A stretch of 64,000 bases of DNA from Microbacterium mitrae (GCF_008017445.1 NZ_VRSW01000002.1:310001-374000); one strand, 5' to 3'; positions 38,916-51,994 are shown, numbered from the stretch's first letter. Numbers and translations are program-made. The notes: generated by a model from the sequence alone, not told the origin.

Positions 38916-39650
38916 ATGAGTGACATGCCGAACCAGCCTTCGCCCGGACAACAGCCACCGAACGGCGCGCCACAGCCTGGTTCCGCGCTTCCGCCGCAGC
39001 CGGGCTACCCCGGAGCGCCCTCGTACCCGGGCGCACCGGCGCAGCCGGGCTACGCGGCCCCGCAACAGCCGTACCCGGGCGCACCCGCCCAGCCTGGCTA
39101 CCCGCAGGGACAGCCGGGCTATCCGCAGGGACAGCCGGGGTATCCGCAGGCCATGTACGGTGCGCCGGCACCCGGCGGCGTCGCCTATGACGCGACCGGC
39201 AAGCCGAAGTATCCGGGGCTCTACTTGGCGGCCATGATCGTGCTGTGCGTCGGCGTGCTTTTCGCTTTCATTTCGCTGCCGATCAGCTTTTCCGACGCTC
39301 AGCAGGTCACAGACCTTTTGGGCCCGAACCACGAGATCACCGGCAAGATGTACCTGCTGGTTTGGATCGGAGTCGCGACCCTGATCGTGAACTCAGCGGC
39401 CCTGGTCGCGATTATTCTCGGGCTTGCCTGGGGGCGCATCGTTTATACCGCCACCTTCGTGATCAATCTCATCGTCGTGATTGTCGTTCTTTCCGGGCTC
39501 GACGGCGGCAACGTGTTCACGCCGGCAAGCCTGCTCACGCTCGCGCTGCCGGTGCTCGTCATCGTCGCGCTATGGATCACACCGTCGACGCGCTACCTCA
39601 ACGCGATGAGTAAGTGGCGTGCTGATCGCTCGGGTGCGGCGACCTTCTAG
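38916..39650 (+). CDS. proline-rich membrane protein with GYPQGQP repeats
   Basis: A 244-aa protein. Residues 1-95 are a low-complexity Pro/Gly/Gln/Tyr region with [10 protein letters not shown] and two exact GYPQGQP repeats; residues 110-225 hold four hydrophobic helices. The layout resembles many actinobacterial proline-rich envelope proteins whose N-terminal tails are cytoplasmic or phosphorylated. I do not recognise a specific family. Confidence 0.7.
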   Translation: MSDMPNQPSPGQQPPNGAPQPGSALPPQPGYPGAPSYPGAPAQPGYAAPQQPYPGAPAQPGYPQGQPGYPQGQPGYPQAMYGAPAPGGVAYDATGKPKYPGLYLAAMIVLCVGVLFAFISLPISFSDAQQVTDLLGPNHEITGKMYLLVWIGVATLIVNSAALVAIILGLAWGRIVYTATFVINLIVVIVVLSGLDGGNVFTPASLLTLALPVLVIVALWITPSTRYLNAMSKWRADRSGAATF

Positions 39651-39737
39651 CCGGTCTCATCTCCGTAGGTGCCGGCGTGCTTGGCGCACTGCGGCGCGCC
39701 CCTCCTAGAATGACATTCGGCGACGGAGGGAGCGTCG

Positions 39738-41096
39738 GTGACAACGAGCGAGGCGGAATCGTCTGCGGAGCAACGACCTGCAGACGCCGTTGACACCCCG
39801 GAGCCTCCGTAACATACGCCCCTGTGGGCGGCGCTTGCTAGCGTGTTGGAGCGGCTGGAGAATTTTGGTCGCCGTGTCGGCCCCGTTAACGTGCGGGCAC
39901 CAATTGCCATCGTCTTCACGTTGCTCGCGATCGTGCTTGGTGCGATAGCCGTCACACCGGGTGATGTCGCCGTCGACTGGCGAAGTGGATCCGCGACTAA
40001 CTGGCGAGGGCTATTCGTCGTCGCCACAGAGCATGTGAAGAAGCTAGACGCCGCGGCCAAAGTCGAGGTGAGCCTCGCGCTGTCGGTGGGCGACGATGAC
40101 CGTCTCATCGTTGAAGTCTTGGAGCGAGTTTCGCTCACCACTTCGAGGGGCGGAACCTTTACGCGTGCGCTCCCCGTGAAATATGGCACGAGCCTGCTGC
40201 ACCCGGAGCTCACCGCCATCGTTGTCGATGGTGTCGATACCGGGGCGCGTCTCTCGCCGATCGATGGCACCGACCTCGCATCGGCAGCGGCATACCTCGA
40301 GCCAGGCGAACACGTCGTCGAGATGAGATACCGGATCACGGATGTCGCGCAGGTGGAGGACGATACCCTCCTGCTGAGCTGGAACCTATTGGGTGCAGCA
40401 TGGCCGACGGTGATCGATGCGCGTCGTGGTGGAGGTGACGACCGTCATCCGCGACCCGCTCAGCACCGTGGGGGACGGTGAAGGTCTTGCCCACCACTTC
40501 CTCTGGGACGCTACCGAACCGCACCCATACCCGTCGTACGGGTCTGACGACGAAGGTGCCACCTCGCGACTCACGGTGAGCGCCGCGCTTCGGCCCATGG
40601 TCATTAGCGCAAGCGGCGGCAGCTCGAGCCAGGATGAGGCGCATTGGTCTTGACGCAAGACTCGATGAAGCGCAACGACCCGCACATCTACGAACTCGAT
40701 CTGGGATCGAACCTCTTGACCCCACAGGATCGCGCCGATGCTGATTGGGAATGGCTCACCACCACGCCGGTGAGCGTTGGATATCTCTGGGCCGCCGGCG
40801 TTGTCGCTGCGGCATCGCTCCTCGCACTCGCGGCCGTCTCGCTGGGGCGTGGGTGGGCGCGGGGCTTGGGGCGAGTCTGGGCAACTGCGGCCGCATTTCT
40901 TATCGTGGTGTGGATGGTTGTGGCGAGTGCTCTCGGTCTACGCGGAAGGCTGGAGTCCTTCAGCACGCTGGGCATCGGCGCCTGGTTGTGCGTCGCGGCG
41001 ATCATCATAGGGATTACCGCGTCGGTCAGGGGCAAATCACGCGCAACCGGCAAGCGCCCTCCCAGCGAGATCACGGCGCGGACAGAGCGGCAATGA
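39738..41096 (+). pseudogene. decayed membrane protein gene (DUF2207-like), one nonsense and two frameshifts
   Basis: GTG 39738 with GGAGGG upstream opens a frame that stops at TAA 39810-39812 but continues in the same frame with a membrane helix (IAIVFTLLAIVLGAIAV). The frame shifts near 40415 (the downstream frame reads VVVEVTTVIRDPL) and shifts back near 40640, then codes for LTTTPVSVGYLWAAGV, further helices and a basic tail to TGA 41094-41096. Together these make one plausible protein of about 450 aa, resembling DUF2207 (N-terminal helix, extracellular beta domain, C-terminal helices). Sequencing error could explain one but hardly all three lesions. Confidence 0.65.
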
Positions 41097-43473
<2,377 letters not shown>

Positions 43474-43506
43474 GCGTGCTTGGGCATCGCGGTGCGTGGG
43501 TGTCGA

Positions 43507-43512
43507 TAGCCT
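43507..43512 (+). promoter_or_regulatory. -10 hexamer TAGCCT for leaderless xerD
   Basis: TAGCCT is followed by GAAGGC (6 nt) and ATG 43519. Confidence 0.5.
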
Positions 43513-43518
43513 GAAGGC

Positions 43519-44430
43519 ATGACCCCGGAGCGTGCTGCTGACCAGTATTTGCGTCACATCACGATCGAGCGCGGGCTGTCGGCGCACACCATTGCCGCGT
43601 ACCGACGCGACTTGTCACAGTACCTGAGCTGGCTTGCCGAACGTGACATCACGGATATCGCGACGCTGACTCCGGCGTTGGTCGCAGAGTTTGGCGCAGA
43701 TGCCGCCAGCGTCGAGCCGGCACCGGCGGCAACGTCACTGGCGCGACTGCAATCTTCCGTGCGCGGGCTGCACCGCTACCTGGTTCGCGAAGGGCACACG
43801 GCAGATGATCCGACGGGGCGTCTCAAGCCGCCGAAGGCGCCGCAACGCTTGCCCAAGGCGCTGACCATCACCCAGGTCGAGGCGCTGCTGGCCGCGCCCA
43901 GCGGTGAAGAGCCGCTGGGGATTCGTGATCGCGCGCTGCTCGAGCTGCTGTACGCGACCGGCGCCCGCGTCTCAGAGGCCATCAGTCTTGACGTCGACGA
44001 TCTGGCACACGGCGACGTGCTGCGGCTGCGGGGTAAAGGTTCCAAAGAGCGGATCGTGCCGCTGGGATCATTCGCTCGCGCCGCCGTTGATGCGTATCTG
44101 ACCCGCGTTCGTCCGACGCTGGCCGTGCGGGGGAGTGCAACCCCAAAACTCTTTCTGGGGTCTCGTGGCGCCCCGTTGTCGCGCCAGAGCGCGTGGCTGG
44201 TGATTCAAGCAGCGGCCGAGCGCGCGCACCTGAGCGCGCACGTTTCACCGCACACCCTGCGCCACTCGTTTGCGACGCATTTGCTGCAGGGCGGGGCCGA
44301 TGTGCGCGTGGTGCAAGAGCTTCTCGGGCACGCTTCTGTTGCGACCACTCAGATCTACACGCACGTGTCTGTTGACACCCTTCGCGACGTGTATGTCACC
44401 GCGCATCCGCGCGCTCTTGGCGATTTATGA
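43519..44430 (+). CDS. xerD: site-specific tyrosine recombinase XerD
   Basis: Resolves chromosome dimers at dif. The N-terminal SAM-like domain (YLRHITIERGLSAHTIAAYRRDL) precedes the catalytic domain with Arg in YATGARVSEA, HTLRHSFATHLL (H-x-x-R), His in LGHASVATTQIYTHVS and the nucleophile Tyr in that same segment. 303 aa. It sits next to parA-scpAB, consistent with a segregation cluster. Confidence 0.93.
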   Translation: MTPERAADQYLRHITIERGLSAHTIAAYRRDLSQYLSWLAERDITDIATLTPALVAEFGADAASVEPAPAATSLARLQSSVRGLHRYLVREGHTADDPTGRLKPPKAPQRLPKALTITQVEALLAAPSGEEPLGIRDRALLELLYATGARVSEAISLDVDDLAHGDVLRLRGKGSKERIVPLGSFARAAVDAYLTRVRPTLAVRGSATPKLFLGSRGAPLSRQSAWLVIQAAAERAHLSAHVSPHTLRHSFATHLLQGGADVRVVQELLGHASVATTQIYTHVSVDTLRDVYVTAHPRALGDL

Positions 44431-44500
44431 CGGGCGCATTGCGCTGTCCGGGCATGAACCTGAGAGAATATGGTGATCGTTCCACCTCAGGAGGGTTGCT

Positions 44501-45250
44501 GTGACTGATGCTTCTGTGATTCCGCTTATCGGTATCACCACCTATCGCCAAGACGCCACGTGGCGCGGTGGAGAAGCCAGTGTTGCAGACGTGCTTCCGG
44601 CGGAATATGCTCGCGCGGTCGAGGCGGCTGGCGGCGCTGCCGTGCTGTTGCCGCCGGGGGCAACCCGGGCGCACGCGGCGGCGATCACGCGGCACCTCGA
44701 CGGCATCATCGTGTCTGGCGGCGCCGATATCAACCCCGAGCGGTATGACGAGCGGGCGCACCCCGAAGTCACCGCGTGGTACGACGATCGCGACGCCAGC
44801 GAGCTCACCTACATCGAGCTTGCCGACGAACGAGAGCTCCCCATCCTCGGGGTGTGTCGTGGCATGCAATTGCTGGCAATCTCGCGCGGCGGAAAGCTGG
44901 TGCAGCATCTGCCCGAGGTCACCGGCACCGAGGTGCACACCGGCGGCGTGCACTCCTCCAACGCGAACGGCTTCAGCTCTGTTCCGGTTCACGTTGAGGC
45001 GTCGCACCGACTGAGCGAACTCGTGCCCGAAAAGCTCACGGTGGCGTGTTACCACCACCAATCGGTCAAGAGTCACCCCGGCTTCGTCGGCACCGCCTTC
45101 AGCACCGACGGCGTATTGCACGCGATGGAGTCGACGGGCGATCGCTTCGTTGTCGGCGTGCAATGGCATCCAGAAGTGATGATTCAACAGTCGCTGTTTC
45201 GGGGCTTTGTGGAGGCGGCTCGCGCCCGCATGCTCGCACCCGTCGGCTAA
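44501..45250 (+). CDS. gamma-glutamyl-gamma-aminobutyrate hydrolase-like peptidase C26
   Basis: A class-I glutamine amidotransferase-like hydrolase of the PuuD/C26 group, 249 aa. Nucleophile Cys in LGVCRGMQLL, then QWHPEVM for the His/Glu. DGIIVSGGADINPERY is typical. GTG start with AGGAGGG 6 nt upstream. The natural substrate is not certain; the PuuD function is by family. Confidence 0.82.
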   Translation: MTDASVIPLIGITTYRQDATWRGGEASVADVLPAEYARAVEAAGGAAVLLPPGATRAHAAAITRHLDGIIVSGGADINPERYDERAHPEVTAWYDDRDASELTYIELADERELPILGVCRGMQLLAISRGGKLVQHLPEVTGTEVHTGGVHSSNANGFSSVPVHVEASHRLSELVPEKLTVACYHHQSVKSHPGFVGTAFSTDGVLHAMESTGDRFVVGVQWHPEVMIQQSLFRGFVEAARARMLAPVG

Positions 45251-45267
45251 CTTTCTACGCTGCTGGT

Positions 45268-45303
45268 GGTTCCGGATTTCTCGGCCTGCCGCATGCCGGA
45301 ACC
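45268..45303. terminator. inverted repeat GGTTCCGG/CCGGAACC before parA
   Basis: A perfect 8-bp stem with a 20-nt loop, between the C26 gene and the parA promoter (TAGAAT, 45325-45330). Probably a terminator without a clear T-run. Confidence 0.5.
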
Positions 45304-45361
45304 CTCAGGGCGTGCCGCTGTCGATAGAATTTCCTGAGCGAGAACGAAAGCAGGTTTATCC

Positions 45362-46243
45362 GTGGCGGAAAACAAGGGCACACGCGGCGCAAAGGGCGAC
45401 GACAAGCCCATCGGACCGACAGGTCGTCCGTATCGCGGATTCGATGTCCCTGCGAAGCTTGACAGCCATGGCCCCGCGCGCATTATTGCGCTGTGCAACC
45501 AGAAGGGTGGCGTCGGCAAGACGACCACCACGATCAACCTGGCGGCGTCGCTCGCCGAGTACGGTCGCCGCGTTCTCGCCGTTGACTTTGACCCGCAGGG
45601 CGCGCTGTCGGCTGGCCTCGGCATCCAAACGCACGATGGCGCCACCATCTACGACCTGCTGCTTGACCCGAAGCGCGACACTCGCGAGGTCATTCAGCAC
45701 ACGCAGGTTGACGGCCTTGATGTACTGCCCGCCAACATCGACCTTTCGGCCGCCGAAGTTCACCTCGTCAACGAGGTGGCACGCGAGACGATTCTGGCGC
45801 GCGTACTTCGTCAGGTTGCTGGTGACTACGACGTCATCCTCATCGACTGCCAGCCATCGCTTGGCCTGCTCACCGTTAACGCGTTGACGGCTAGTCACGG
45901 CGTGCTGATTCCGCTGGAGTGTGAGTTCTTTGCACTGCGCGGTGTGGCGCTGCTGATCGAGACGATCGACAAGGTGCGGGATCGCCTGAACCCCGCCATC
46001 AAGCTCGATGGCGTGTTGGCCACCATGTACGATCCCCGCACGTTGCACTCGCGCGAGGTGCTGGAGCGTGTGGTCGAGGCTTTCGGCGACGATGTGCTGG
46101 AGACGGTTATCGGTCGCACCGTGAAGTTCCCCGATGCGTCGGTTGCCGGTATGCCGATTACGGAATTTGCTCCCGAGCACGCCGCCGCACAGGCCTATCT
46201 GCGACTTGCGCGAGAGTTGGTCTCTCGTGGTGCCGTCGCCTGA
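45362..46243 (+). CDS. parA: ParA-family chromosome partitioning ATPase
   Basis: A deviant Walker ATPase, 293 aa. QKGGVGKTTTTINLAASLA (Walker A with signature Lys), VDFDPQGALSAGLG and LIDCQPSLGLLTVNAL are clear. An N-terminal basic extension of about 40 residues precedes it. As there is no parB next to it and scpA follows, this is the ScpAB-linked ParA/Soj-like protein, not the oriC parAB pair. GTG start. Confidence 0.88.
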   Translation: MAENKGTRGAKGDDKPIGPTGRPYRGFDVPAKLDSHGPARIIALCNQKGGVGKTTTTINLAASLAEYGRRVLAVDFDPQGALSAGLGIQTHDGATIYDLLLDPKRDTREVIQHTQVDGLDVLPANIDLSAAEVHLVNEVARETILARVLRQVAGDYDVILIDCQPSLGLLTVNALTASHGVLIPLECEFFALRGVALLIETIDKVRDRLNPAIKLDGVLATMYDPRTLHSREVLERVVEAFGDDVLETVIGRTVKFPDASVAGMPITEFAPEHAAAQAYLRLARELVSRGAVA

Positions 46244-47126
46244 TCAGAACCTCTCCGAGGCCGCCGACGCCGCGCCAGGCGCCGAGGGCACCGTTGATGG
46301 CGGGGGAGCGGAACCATCGCACGCAGCGGGTGCTGTCGAAGCAGAGTCGGGTTTTCGAGTTTCGCTCTCAAACTTTGACGGCCCGTTTGACCTGTTGCTC
46401 TCGCTCATCTCGAAGCATGAGCTCGACATCACCGATGTCTCACTCAGCGCGGTGACCGACGAGTTTCTGGTCTATCTACGCGCAGCAGAGCACGCCGACG
46501 AAATGGATGAAGCGAGCGAGTTTCTCGTCGTGGCGGTCACACTGCTCGACATGAAGATCGCCGGGCTCTTGCCGCAGGGCGAGCTGGTGGATGCCGAGTC
46601 GGTCGCCCTCCTGGAGGCCCGCGACCTACTGTTTGCTCGACTGCTGCAGTATCGCGCATTCAAAGAAGTGTCAGCCTGGTTTCATGCCAACACCGACCGC
46701 GAGGCGCGGCGCCTGGTGCGAAGCGTGCGGCTCGACGAAAAGTACCGAGCCCGCGTTCCCGAGCTGGTGTGGACGCACACCGCCGATGATTTTGCCGCGC
46801 TCGCGCTACTTGCCTTCACGCCCAAAGCCATCCCCACCGTTGGCCTCGACCATTTGCACGCGCCGCTGGTCAGTATTCGAGAACAGGCGGCGATTGTCGT
46901 CTCGATGCTGCGCACGGCCGAGCAACTCACCTTTCGCGAACTGATCGTCGGAGCCGAAGGCCCTGGCATCATTGTGGCCCGCTTCCTGTCGATCTTGGAG
47001 CTGTATCGCCACGCCGCAATCTCGTTTGAACAGCTCCAACCGCTTGGCGAGCTCACCCTGAGGTGGACGGCCGATCACTGGTCTGAAGACACCCTCGCAA
47101 CCCTCGGAGCCGACTATGACCGATGA
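46227..47126 (+). CDS. scpA: segregation and condensation protein ScpA
   Basis: The kleisin subunit of SMC-ScpAB. The N-terminal motif NFDGPFDLLLSLISKHELDI and the middle LLDMKIAGLLPQ are diagnostic, with a C-terminal winged helix. 299 aa from GTG 46227; GTG 46230 is an equally possible start. The start lies within the end of parA and the stop overlaps scpB. Confidence 0.92.
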   Translation: MVPSPDQNLSEAADAAPGAEGTVDGGGAEPSHAAGAVEAESGFRVSLSNFDGPFDLLLSLISKHELDITDVSLSAVTDEFLVYLRAAEHADEMDEASEFLVVAVTLLDMKIAGLLPQGELVDAESVALLEARDLLFARLLQYRAFKEVSAWFHANTDREARRLVRSVRLDEKYRARVPELVWTHTADDFAALALLAFTPKAIPTVGLDHLHAPLVSIREQAAIVVSMLRTAEQLTFRELIVGAEGPGIIVARFLSILELYRHAAISFEQLQPLGELTLRWTADHWSEDTLATLGADYDR

Positions 47127-47727
47127 GATCGTGACCGATGTTGAAGACGAAACTCCGGTGCAGTTGAGCGACGACGAGCTCGCACGCCGCCTTGAGGCGA
47201 TTCTGCTGATCGTCGAAGAGCCGCAGAGCATTGTCAGCCTCGCAACCGCCGTGAGCGCCCCGGTCGCCTCAGTCCGCCGCGTCATCAGTGCCCTTGTCGA
47301 CGACTACGACGGCCGTGGTTCCGGCCCGCAACGCGGGTTTGAGCTGCGCGAGATTGGCGGCGGCTGGCGCCTATACGTGCGAGAAAACCTCGACAACCTG
47401 GTCGCCGAGTACGTCAACGCCCAGGCACCGTCCAAGCTGTCGCAGGCGGCGATGGAGACGCTCGCGGTGATTGCCTATAAGCAACCTGTCACCCGCAGTC
47501 AGGTAGCCTCGATTCGTGCCGTCAACGTCGACTCGGTCGTACGAACACTGTTGGGGCGTGGGCTCATCACCGAGCTGTTTCAAGATTCCGAGACCGGCGC
47601 CATCAACTACGGCACAACCGATCTCTTGCTGCAAAACCTCGGTATCAACTCACTCGATGAGCTGCCGCCGATTTCTCCGCTTCTCGATGACGGCGCCGAC
47701 GGTTTCGACGACGCCCTGATTCGCTAA
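47116..47727 (+). CDS. scpB: segregation and condensation protein ScpB
   Basis: Winged-helix partner of ScpA, 203 aa. LARRLEAILLIVEEPQS and METLAVIAYKQPVTRSQVASIRAVN are typical. ATG inside the scpA 3' end (11-nt overlap). Confidence 0.93.
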   Translation: MTDEIVTDVEDETPVQLSDDELARRLEAILLIVEEPQSIVSLATAVSAPVASVRRVISALVDDYDGRGSGPQRGFELREIGGGWRLYVRENLDNLVAEYVNAQAPSKLSQAAMETLAVIAYKQPVTRSQVASIRAVNVDSVVRTLLGRGLITELFQDSETGAINYGTTDLLLQNLGINSLDELPPISPLLDDGADGFDDALIR

Positions 47728-47764
47728 GCATTCACCTCTCGCACTGATGGGAATCATTGCCGCA

Positions 47765-48547
47765 ATGATTGACAACGAAAACCAAGAACCCGAAGGCGTT
47801 CGCCTGCAAAAGGTGCTGGCTCATGCCGGCGTTGCCTCACGCCGCGTGGTCGAAGACTTGATCGTGCAGGGCCGCATACGTGTGAACGGCGAGACCGTGT
47901 ATGAGCTCGGTCGCCGCATTGACCCGGAGGTTGACCTTGTCGATGTTGACGGCACGGCCGTTCAGCTCGACGTCTCCAAGCGCTACGTGATGCTCAACAA
48001 GCCCACCGGCATTGTCAGCACGATGCGTGATGAGCAGGGCCGCCCCGACCTGCGGGAGTTCACCGACGAGTATGAAGAGCGCCTGTACAACGTGGGCCGA
48101 CTCGACGCCGACACGTCGGGGCTCCTGATTCTCACGAACGATGGAGAGCTGGCGCATGTCCTCGCGCACCCCAAGTTTGGTGTCACCAAGGTCTACATCG
48201 CACGGGTTGAGGGCAAGGTGCTGCCCCAAACCATCGCCAAGCTCACGAAGGGCATTGAGCTCGAAGATGGCCCGATTAAGGCCGACAAGGCACGCCTGCT
48301 CGACACGTCGGGTGGCACAAGCCTGGTTGAGCTCACGCTGCACTCGGGCAAGAACCGCATCGTTCGCCGCATGATGGCGGCCGTTGGTCACCCCGTGCGT
48401 GATTTGGTTCGTCGCCAGTTCGGCCCCCTGCATTTGGGAACCCTGCCCGTTGGGCGATCACGCGAACTCACTAAAGTGGAACGCGGTGAACTGCTCACGC
48501 TGTCGCGTGCGGCTCACGAGACGCCGTCGGGTCAGGGAGAGAAGTGA
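47765..48547 (+). CDS. rluB: 23S rRNA pseudouridine synthase RluB/RsuA family
   Basis: An S4 domain (VRLQKVLAHAGVASRRV) precedes the synthase core with catalytic Asp in VGRLDADTSGLLILTNDG. Asp and Arg motifs such as SGKNRIVRRMMAAVGHPV are normal. ATG 47765 gives 260 aa and the usual short N terminus; ATG 47747 is possible. Stop overlaps the tyrA GTG. Confidence 0.88.
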   Translation: MIDNENQEPEGVRLQKVLAHAGVASRRVVEDLIVQGRIRVNGETVYELGRRIDPEVDLVDVDGTAVQLDVSKRYVMLNKPTGIVSTMRDEQGRPDLREFTDEYEERLYNVGRLDADTSGLLILTNDGELAHVLAHPKFGVTKVYIARVEGKVLPQTIAKLTKGIELEDGPIKADKARLLDTSGGTSLVELTLHSGKNRIVRRMMAAVGHPVRDLVRRQFGPLHLGTLPVGRSRELTKVERGELLTLSRAAHETPSGQGEK

Positions 48548-49659
48548 CAGAGAACGCATCACCTCGCGCGGTTGCGGCACGTCTGAGCGGAACCGTTCGC
48601 ATCGTTGGAGCCGGATTGCTCGGTGCCAGCATTGGTCACGGACTCCGCCGTAAGGGTATTGATGTCGTGCTCACAGACGCGTCTCCGGCACAATTGCGTC
48701 TCGCGATCGACTACGGCGCGGGGCGCGAAGCTGCTGAGGGGGACAACCCTGTTCTCGTCGTCGTCGCGGTTCCGCCTGACGTCACGGCCGATGTCATTGA
48801 GGCCGAACTTCGCGCGTTTCCTGATGCCGTGGTCACCGATGTGGCGAGCGTCAAGCTACGGCCGCTGACGACGCTGCGTGAGCGCGGCGTCGATCTCACG
48901 CACTACATCGGCTCACACCCGCTCGCCGGCCGTGAGCGTGGTGGCGCGATCTCCGCGCGCGCCGACATTTTTGTCGGTCGGCCGTGGGTGGTGTGCCGCG
49001 ATGAAGAGACGCCAGCGAACGATCTCGCCCTCGTGGAGATGCTGGCGCTGGAGCTCGAAGCAATGCCGGTGGAAATGTCGCCGGAGGAGCACGACCGCTC
49101 GGTCGCGCTGGTGTCGCACGTTCCCCAGTTGGTGGCCTCCTTGTTGGCCAGCCGGTTCGCTGATGTCGACGAGGGGCTACTGCGCCTCGCCGGCCAGGGC
49201 GTGCGTGACACCACCCGCATTGCGGCGTCGGCCCCCGAACTGTGGGTGCAAATTCTGGGCGCAAATGCGGGCCCGGTCGCCGAGATCTTGGACGCGTTGG
49301 CGACCGATCTCGCGCAGGTTTCGCAGGCGCTGCGTGCACCCGAAGCCCCGGGCGCACGCCGCACGGTGGCAGAGACCATTGCCCGCGGCAACGATGGAGT
49401 CTCACGTCTGCCCGGCAAGCACGGGCAGTTCCGTCAGTTTGAAAAGGTGGTTGTCATGGTTGATGACACCTCCGGTCAGCTGGGGCGCCTGTTTGGTGAC
49501 CTGGGTGAGCTGAACATCAACGTTGAAGACTTGCGTCTGGAGCACTCGCCCGGAGCCCAGTTCGGTCTCGCTGAAATTAGCGTTGTGCCGTCCATCGTGG
49601 GGCGCGCTCGAGAAGACCTGCAGGCGCGTGGCTGGCAGATTGCGAGCATGAATGACTGA
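48544..49659 (+). CDS. tyrA: prephenate dehydrogenase TyrA
   Basis: NAD(P)-dependent tyrosine-synthesis enzyme. Rossmann start VRIVGAGLLGASIGHGL; HYIGSHPLAGRERGG carries the catalytic His; the C-terminal domain (VVVMVDDTSGQLGRLFGDLG) is an ACT-like regulatory domain. 371 aa. GTG overlapping rluB. Confidence 0.9.
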   Translation: MTENASPRAVAARLSGTVRIVGAGLLGASIGHGLRRKGIDVVLTDASPAQLRLAIDYGAGREAAEGDNPVLVVVAVPPDVTADVIEAELRAFPDAVVTDVASVKLRPLTTLRERGVDLTHYIGSHPLAGRERGGAISARADIFVGRPWVVCRDEETPANDLALVEMLALELEAMPVEMSPEEHDRSVALVSHVPQLVASLLASRFADVDEGLLRLAGQGVRDTTRIAASAPELWVQILGANAGPVAEILDALATDLAQVSQALRAPEAPGARRTVAETIARGNDGVSRLPGKHGQFRQFEKVVVMVDDTSGQLGRLFGDLGELNINVEDLRLEHSPGAQFGLAEISVVPSIVGRAREDLQARGWQIASMND

Positions 49660-49693
49660 CCCGACCATGTCTGTGCCCCAGGAGGACACGCCC

Positions 49694-50374
49694 ATGCCCG
49701 AAACCTTCATCGTCGCCATTGACGGGCCCGCGGGCTCGGGCAAATCGAGTGTGTCGAAAGAGGTCGCGCGCCGCCGCGGCTACGGCTACCTCGACACGGG
49801 CGCCGCGTACCGCGCGCTCGCGTGGCACGTGCTTAACCACGACGCCGACACCTCAGACGCGACGGCCGTACTCGACGCGATTGGTGACTTCGAGTTGCGC
49901 TTGGGAATGGACCCCGACGAGCGACGGGTCATGGTTGCCGACCGTGACGTGACGAGTGAGATTCGCGAGCCGCGCGTGTCTGATGCCGTCTCGGGTGTCG
50001 CGCGGGTTCCGGCCGTTCGACAGTTTCTGAACAGCACTTTTCACGACCTCGTTTCGCAAAGCGGCCGCGAAGCTGTCATCATTGAAGGTCGCGACATCAC
50101 AACCGTTGTCGCGCCGGAGGCTCCTGTTCGTTTGCTGCTCACCGCAGCGCCCGAGGTTCGCGCTGCTCGACGCAGTGCGGAATTGACCGGACACGACGCT
50201 TCTGCGGTTGCCGCCGCCATGCATAAGCGTGACGCGGCAGACTCCCAAGTGGTTGACTTTCTTGAAGCAGCCGAGGGTGTCACCGTCGTAGATTCGACGG
50301 ACCTTGATTTTGAGCAGACGATTGCTGCGGTCCTCGCGGAGATCGATCGTGCGACAGGAGAATCCCATGCATGA
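49694..50374 (+). CDS. cmk: cytidylate kinase Cmk
   Basis: Phosphorylates CMP/d[25 protein letters not shown] is the P-loop, [13 protein letters not shown] the CMP site and [15 protein letters not shown] the late motif. ATG 49694 has GGAGG 8 nt upstream and gives 226 aa; ATG 49652 in the tyrA 3' end is a weaker alternative. The end overlaps der. Confidence 0.92.
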   Translation: MPETFIVAIDGPAGSGKSSVSKEVARRRGYGYLDTGAAYRALAWHVLNHDADTSDATAVLDAIGDFELRLGMDPDERRVMVADRDVTSEIREPRVSDAVSGVARVPAVRQFLNSTFHDLVSQSGREAVIIEGRDITTVVAPEAPVRLLLTAAPEVRAARRSAELTGHDASAVAAAMHKRDAADSQVVDFLEAAEGVTVVDSTDLDFEQTIAAVLAEIDRATGESHA

Positions 50375-51869
50375 AGATGACGAGTATGACGACCAAGACA
50401 AGCTCTTGGAGCGCCTGGCTGGCGTAGACGACGACCTCGCGGAGATCCGCGCGTCGGCGCTGCGTGACAGCCTCAACGAGTACGACCTCGACGATGAAGA
50501 CGCCGCACTGCTCGCCGGCATCGAGGTGGGCGAAGATGGCATCAGCTACGCGCCCGCGTTGCCGGTGCTCGCCATTGTCGGTCGCCCCAACGTCGGTAAG
50601 TCGGCGCTGGTCAACCGTATTCTCGGCCGCCGTGAAGCCGTTGTCGAAGACACTCCCGGTGTGACCCGTGACCGCGTCACCTACAAGGCGGAGTGGAACG
50701 AGCGTCGTTTCTCGCTCGTTGACACCGGTGGGTGGGAGCCCGACGCCAAGGGCATCGATGCTTCGGTGGCAGCGCAGGCTGAGGTCGCAATTGACCTGAG
50801 CGACGCGGTGCTGTTTGTCGTCGACGCCAAGGTGGGTGCCACGGCAACCGACGAGCACGTCGTTCGCCTGCTGCGCAAGACGAAGAAGCCCGTCTTCCTG
50901 GTCGCCAACAAGATTGACGACGCTCGCCAAGAGCCCGAAGCGGCTGCACTGTGGAACCTGGGGCTCGGCGAGCCGCACCCGGTGTCGGCTATTCACGGGC
51001 GCGGTGTCGCCGACCTTCTCGACGCCGTGATGAAGAAGCTGCCCACGGTTTCGGCTGTCGCCAAGCAGGAGATCGGCGGGCCCCGCCGTGTCGCCATTCT
51101 TGGCCGCCCCAACGTGGGCAAGTCGTCGCTGCTGAACAAGGCCGCCGGCGAAGAGCGCGTGGTCGTTAACGAGCTCGCCGGAACCACGCGTGACCCCGTT
51201 GACGAAATCGTTGAGCTGGGTGGCAAACTGTGGACGCTCGTTGACACGGCCGGTATTCGCCGTCGCGTGCACCTGCAGCAGGGCGCCGACTTCTACGCGT
51301 CGCTTCGCACCTCGGCTGCTCTCGAGAAGAGCGAAGTTGCCGTTGTCGTTCTCGACGTCACGCAGCCCATCAGCGTGCAAGACCTCAACATCATCGACCT
51401 GGTGCTCGAGTCGGGGCGCGCCCTCGTGCTCGCCTACAACAAGTGGGATCTGCTCGATGACGACCGTCGCCGTTACCTCGAGCGTGAGATTGAGCAAGAC
51501 CTCGCGCACGTTGCGTGGGCTCCGCGCGTGAACATCTCGGCACGCACCGGTCGTCACCTCGACAAGCTGGTTCCGGCGCTTGAGCAGGCGCTCGAGTCGT
51601 GGGACACCCGTGTTCCGACCGGAAAGTTCAACGCCTTCATCACCGAACTTGTGGCGGAGCACCCGCACCCGGTTCGTGGTGGCAAGCAGCCGCGCATTCT
51701 GTTCGGCACGCAGGCGGCAACGCGCCCGCCGACATTCGTGCTGTTCACCACTGGATTCCTCGACCCGGGCTACCGCCGCTTCATCACGCGCCGCCTGCGC
51801 GAGATTTGGGGCTTCGAGGGCACGCCGATCGTGGTCAACATGCGTGTGCGCGAGCGTCGCCAGCGATAG
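50367..51869 (+). CDS. der: ribosome biogenesis GTPase Der (EngA)
   Basis: A tandem-GTPase assembly factor for the 50S subunit. Two P-loops [12 protein letters not shown] and [13 protein letters not shown]3 motifs DTGGWE and DTAGIR, NKID and NKWD, then a KH-like C-terminal domain. An acidic N-terminal extension of about 65 residues is typical of actinobacteria. ATG 50367 follows CAGGAG; 500 aa. A terminator follows. Confidence 0.95.
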   Translation: MHEDDEYDDQDKLLERLAGVDDDLAEIRASALRDSLNEYDLDDEDAALLAGIEVGEDGISYAPALPVLAIVGRPNVGKSALVNRILGRREAVVEDTPGVTRDRVTYKAEWNERRFSLVDTGGWEPDAKGIDASVAAQAEVAIDLSDAVLFVVDAKVGATATDEHVVRLLRKTKKPVFLVANKIDDARQEPEAAALWNLGLGEPHPVSAIHGRGVADLLDAVMKKLPTVSAVAKQEIGGPRRVAILGRPNVGKSSLLNKAAGEERVVVNELAGTTRDPVDEIVELGGKLWTLVDTAGIRRRVHLQQGADFYASLRTSAALEKSEVAVVVLDVTQPISVQDLNIIDLVLESGRALVLAYNKWDLLDDDRRRYLEREIEQDLAHVAWAPRVNISARTGRHLDKLVPALEQALESWDTRVPTGKFNAFITELVAEHPHPVRGGKQPRILFGTQAATRPPTFVLFTTGFLDPGYRRFITRRLREIWGFEGTPIVVNMRVRERRQR

Positions 51870-51884
51870 CCCGCTCACCGCGAG

Positions 51885-51926
51885 AGGCCCCGGGGCGGAA
51901 CCACTGGTTCCGGCCTGGGGCTTTTC
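51885..51926 (+). terminator. intrinsic terminator after der
   Basis: AGGCCCC...CGGAACC pairs with GGTTCCG...GGGGCTT over about 17 bp with one mismatch and ends in TTTT. Confidence 0.85.
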
Positions 51927-51994
51927 TGTCGGCACGTGTGTCGTGATGTGGCACATTTCGCCGCAGTTGCTGCTGCGTGTGACAGTCTGGACGG

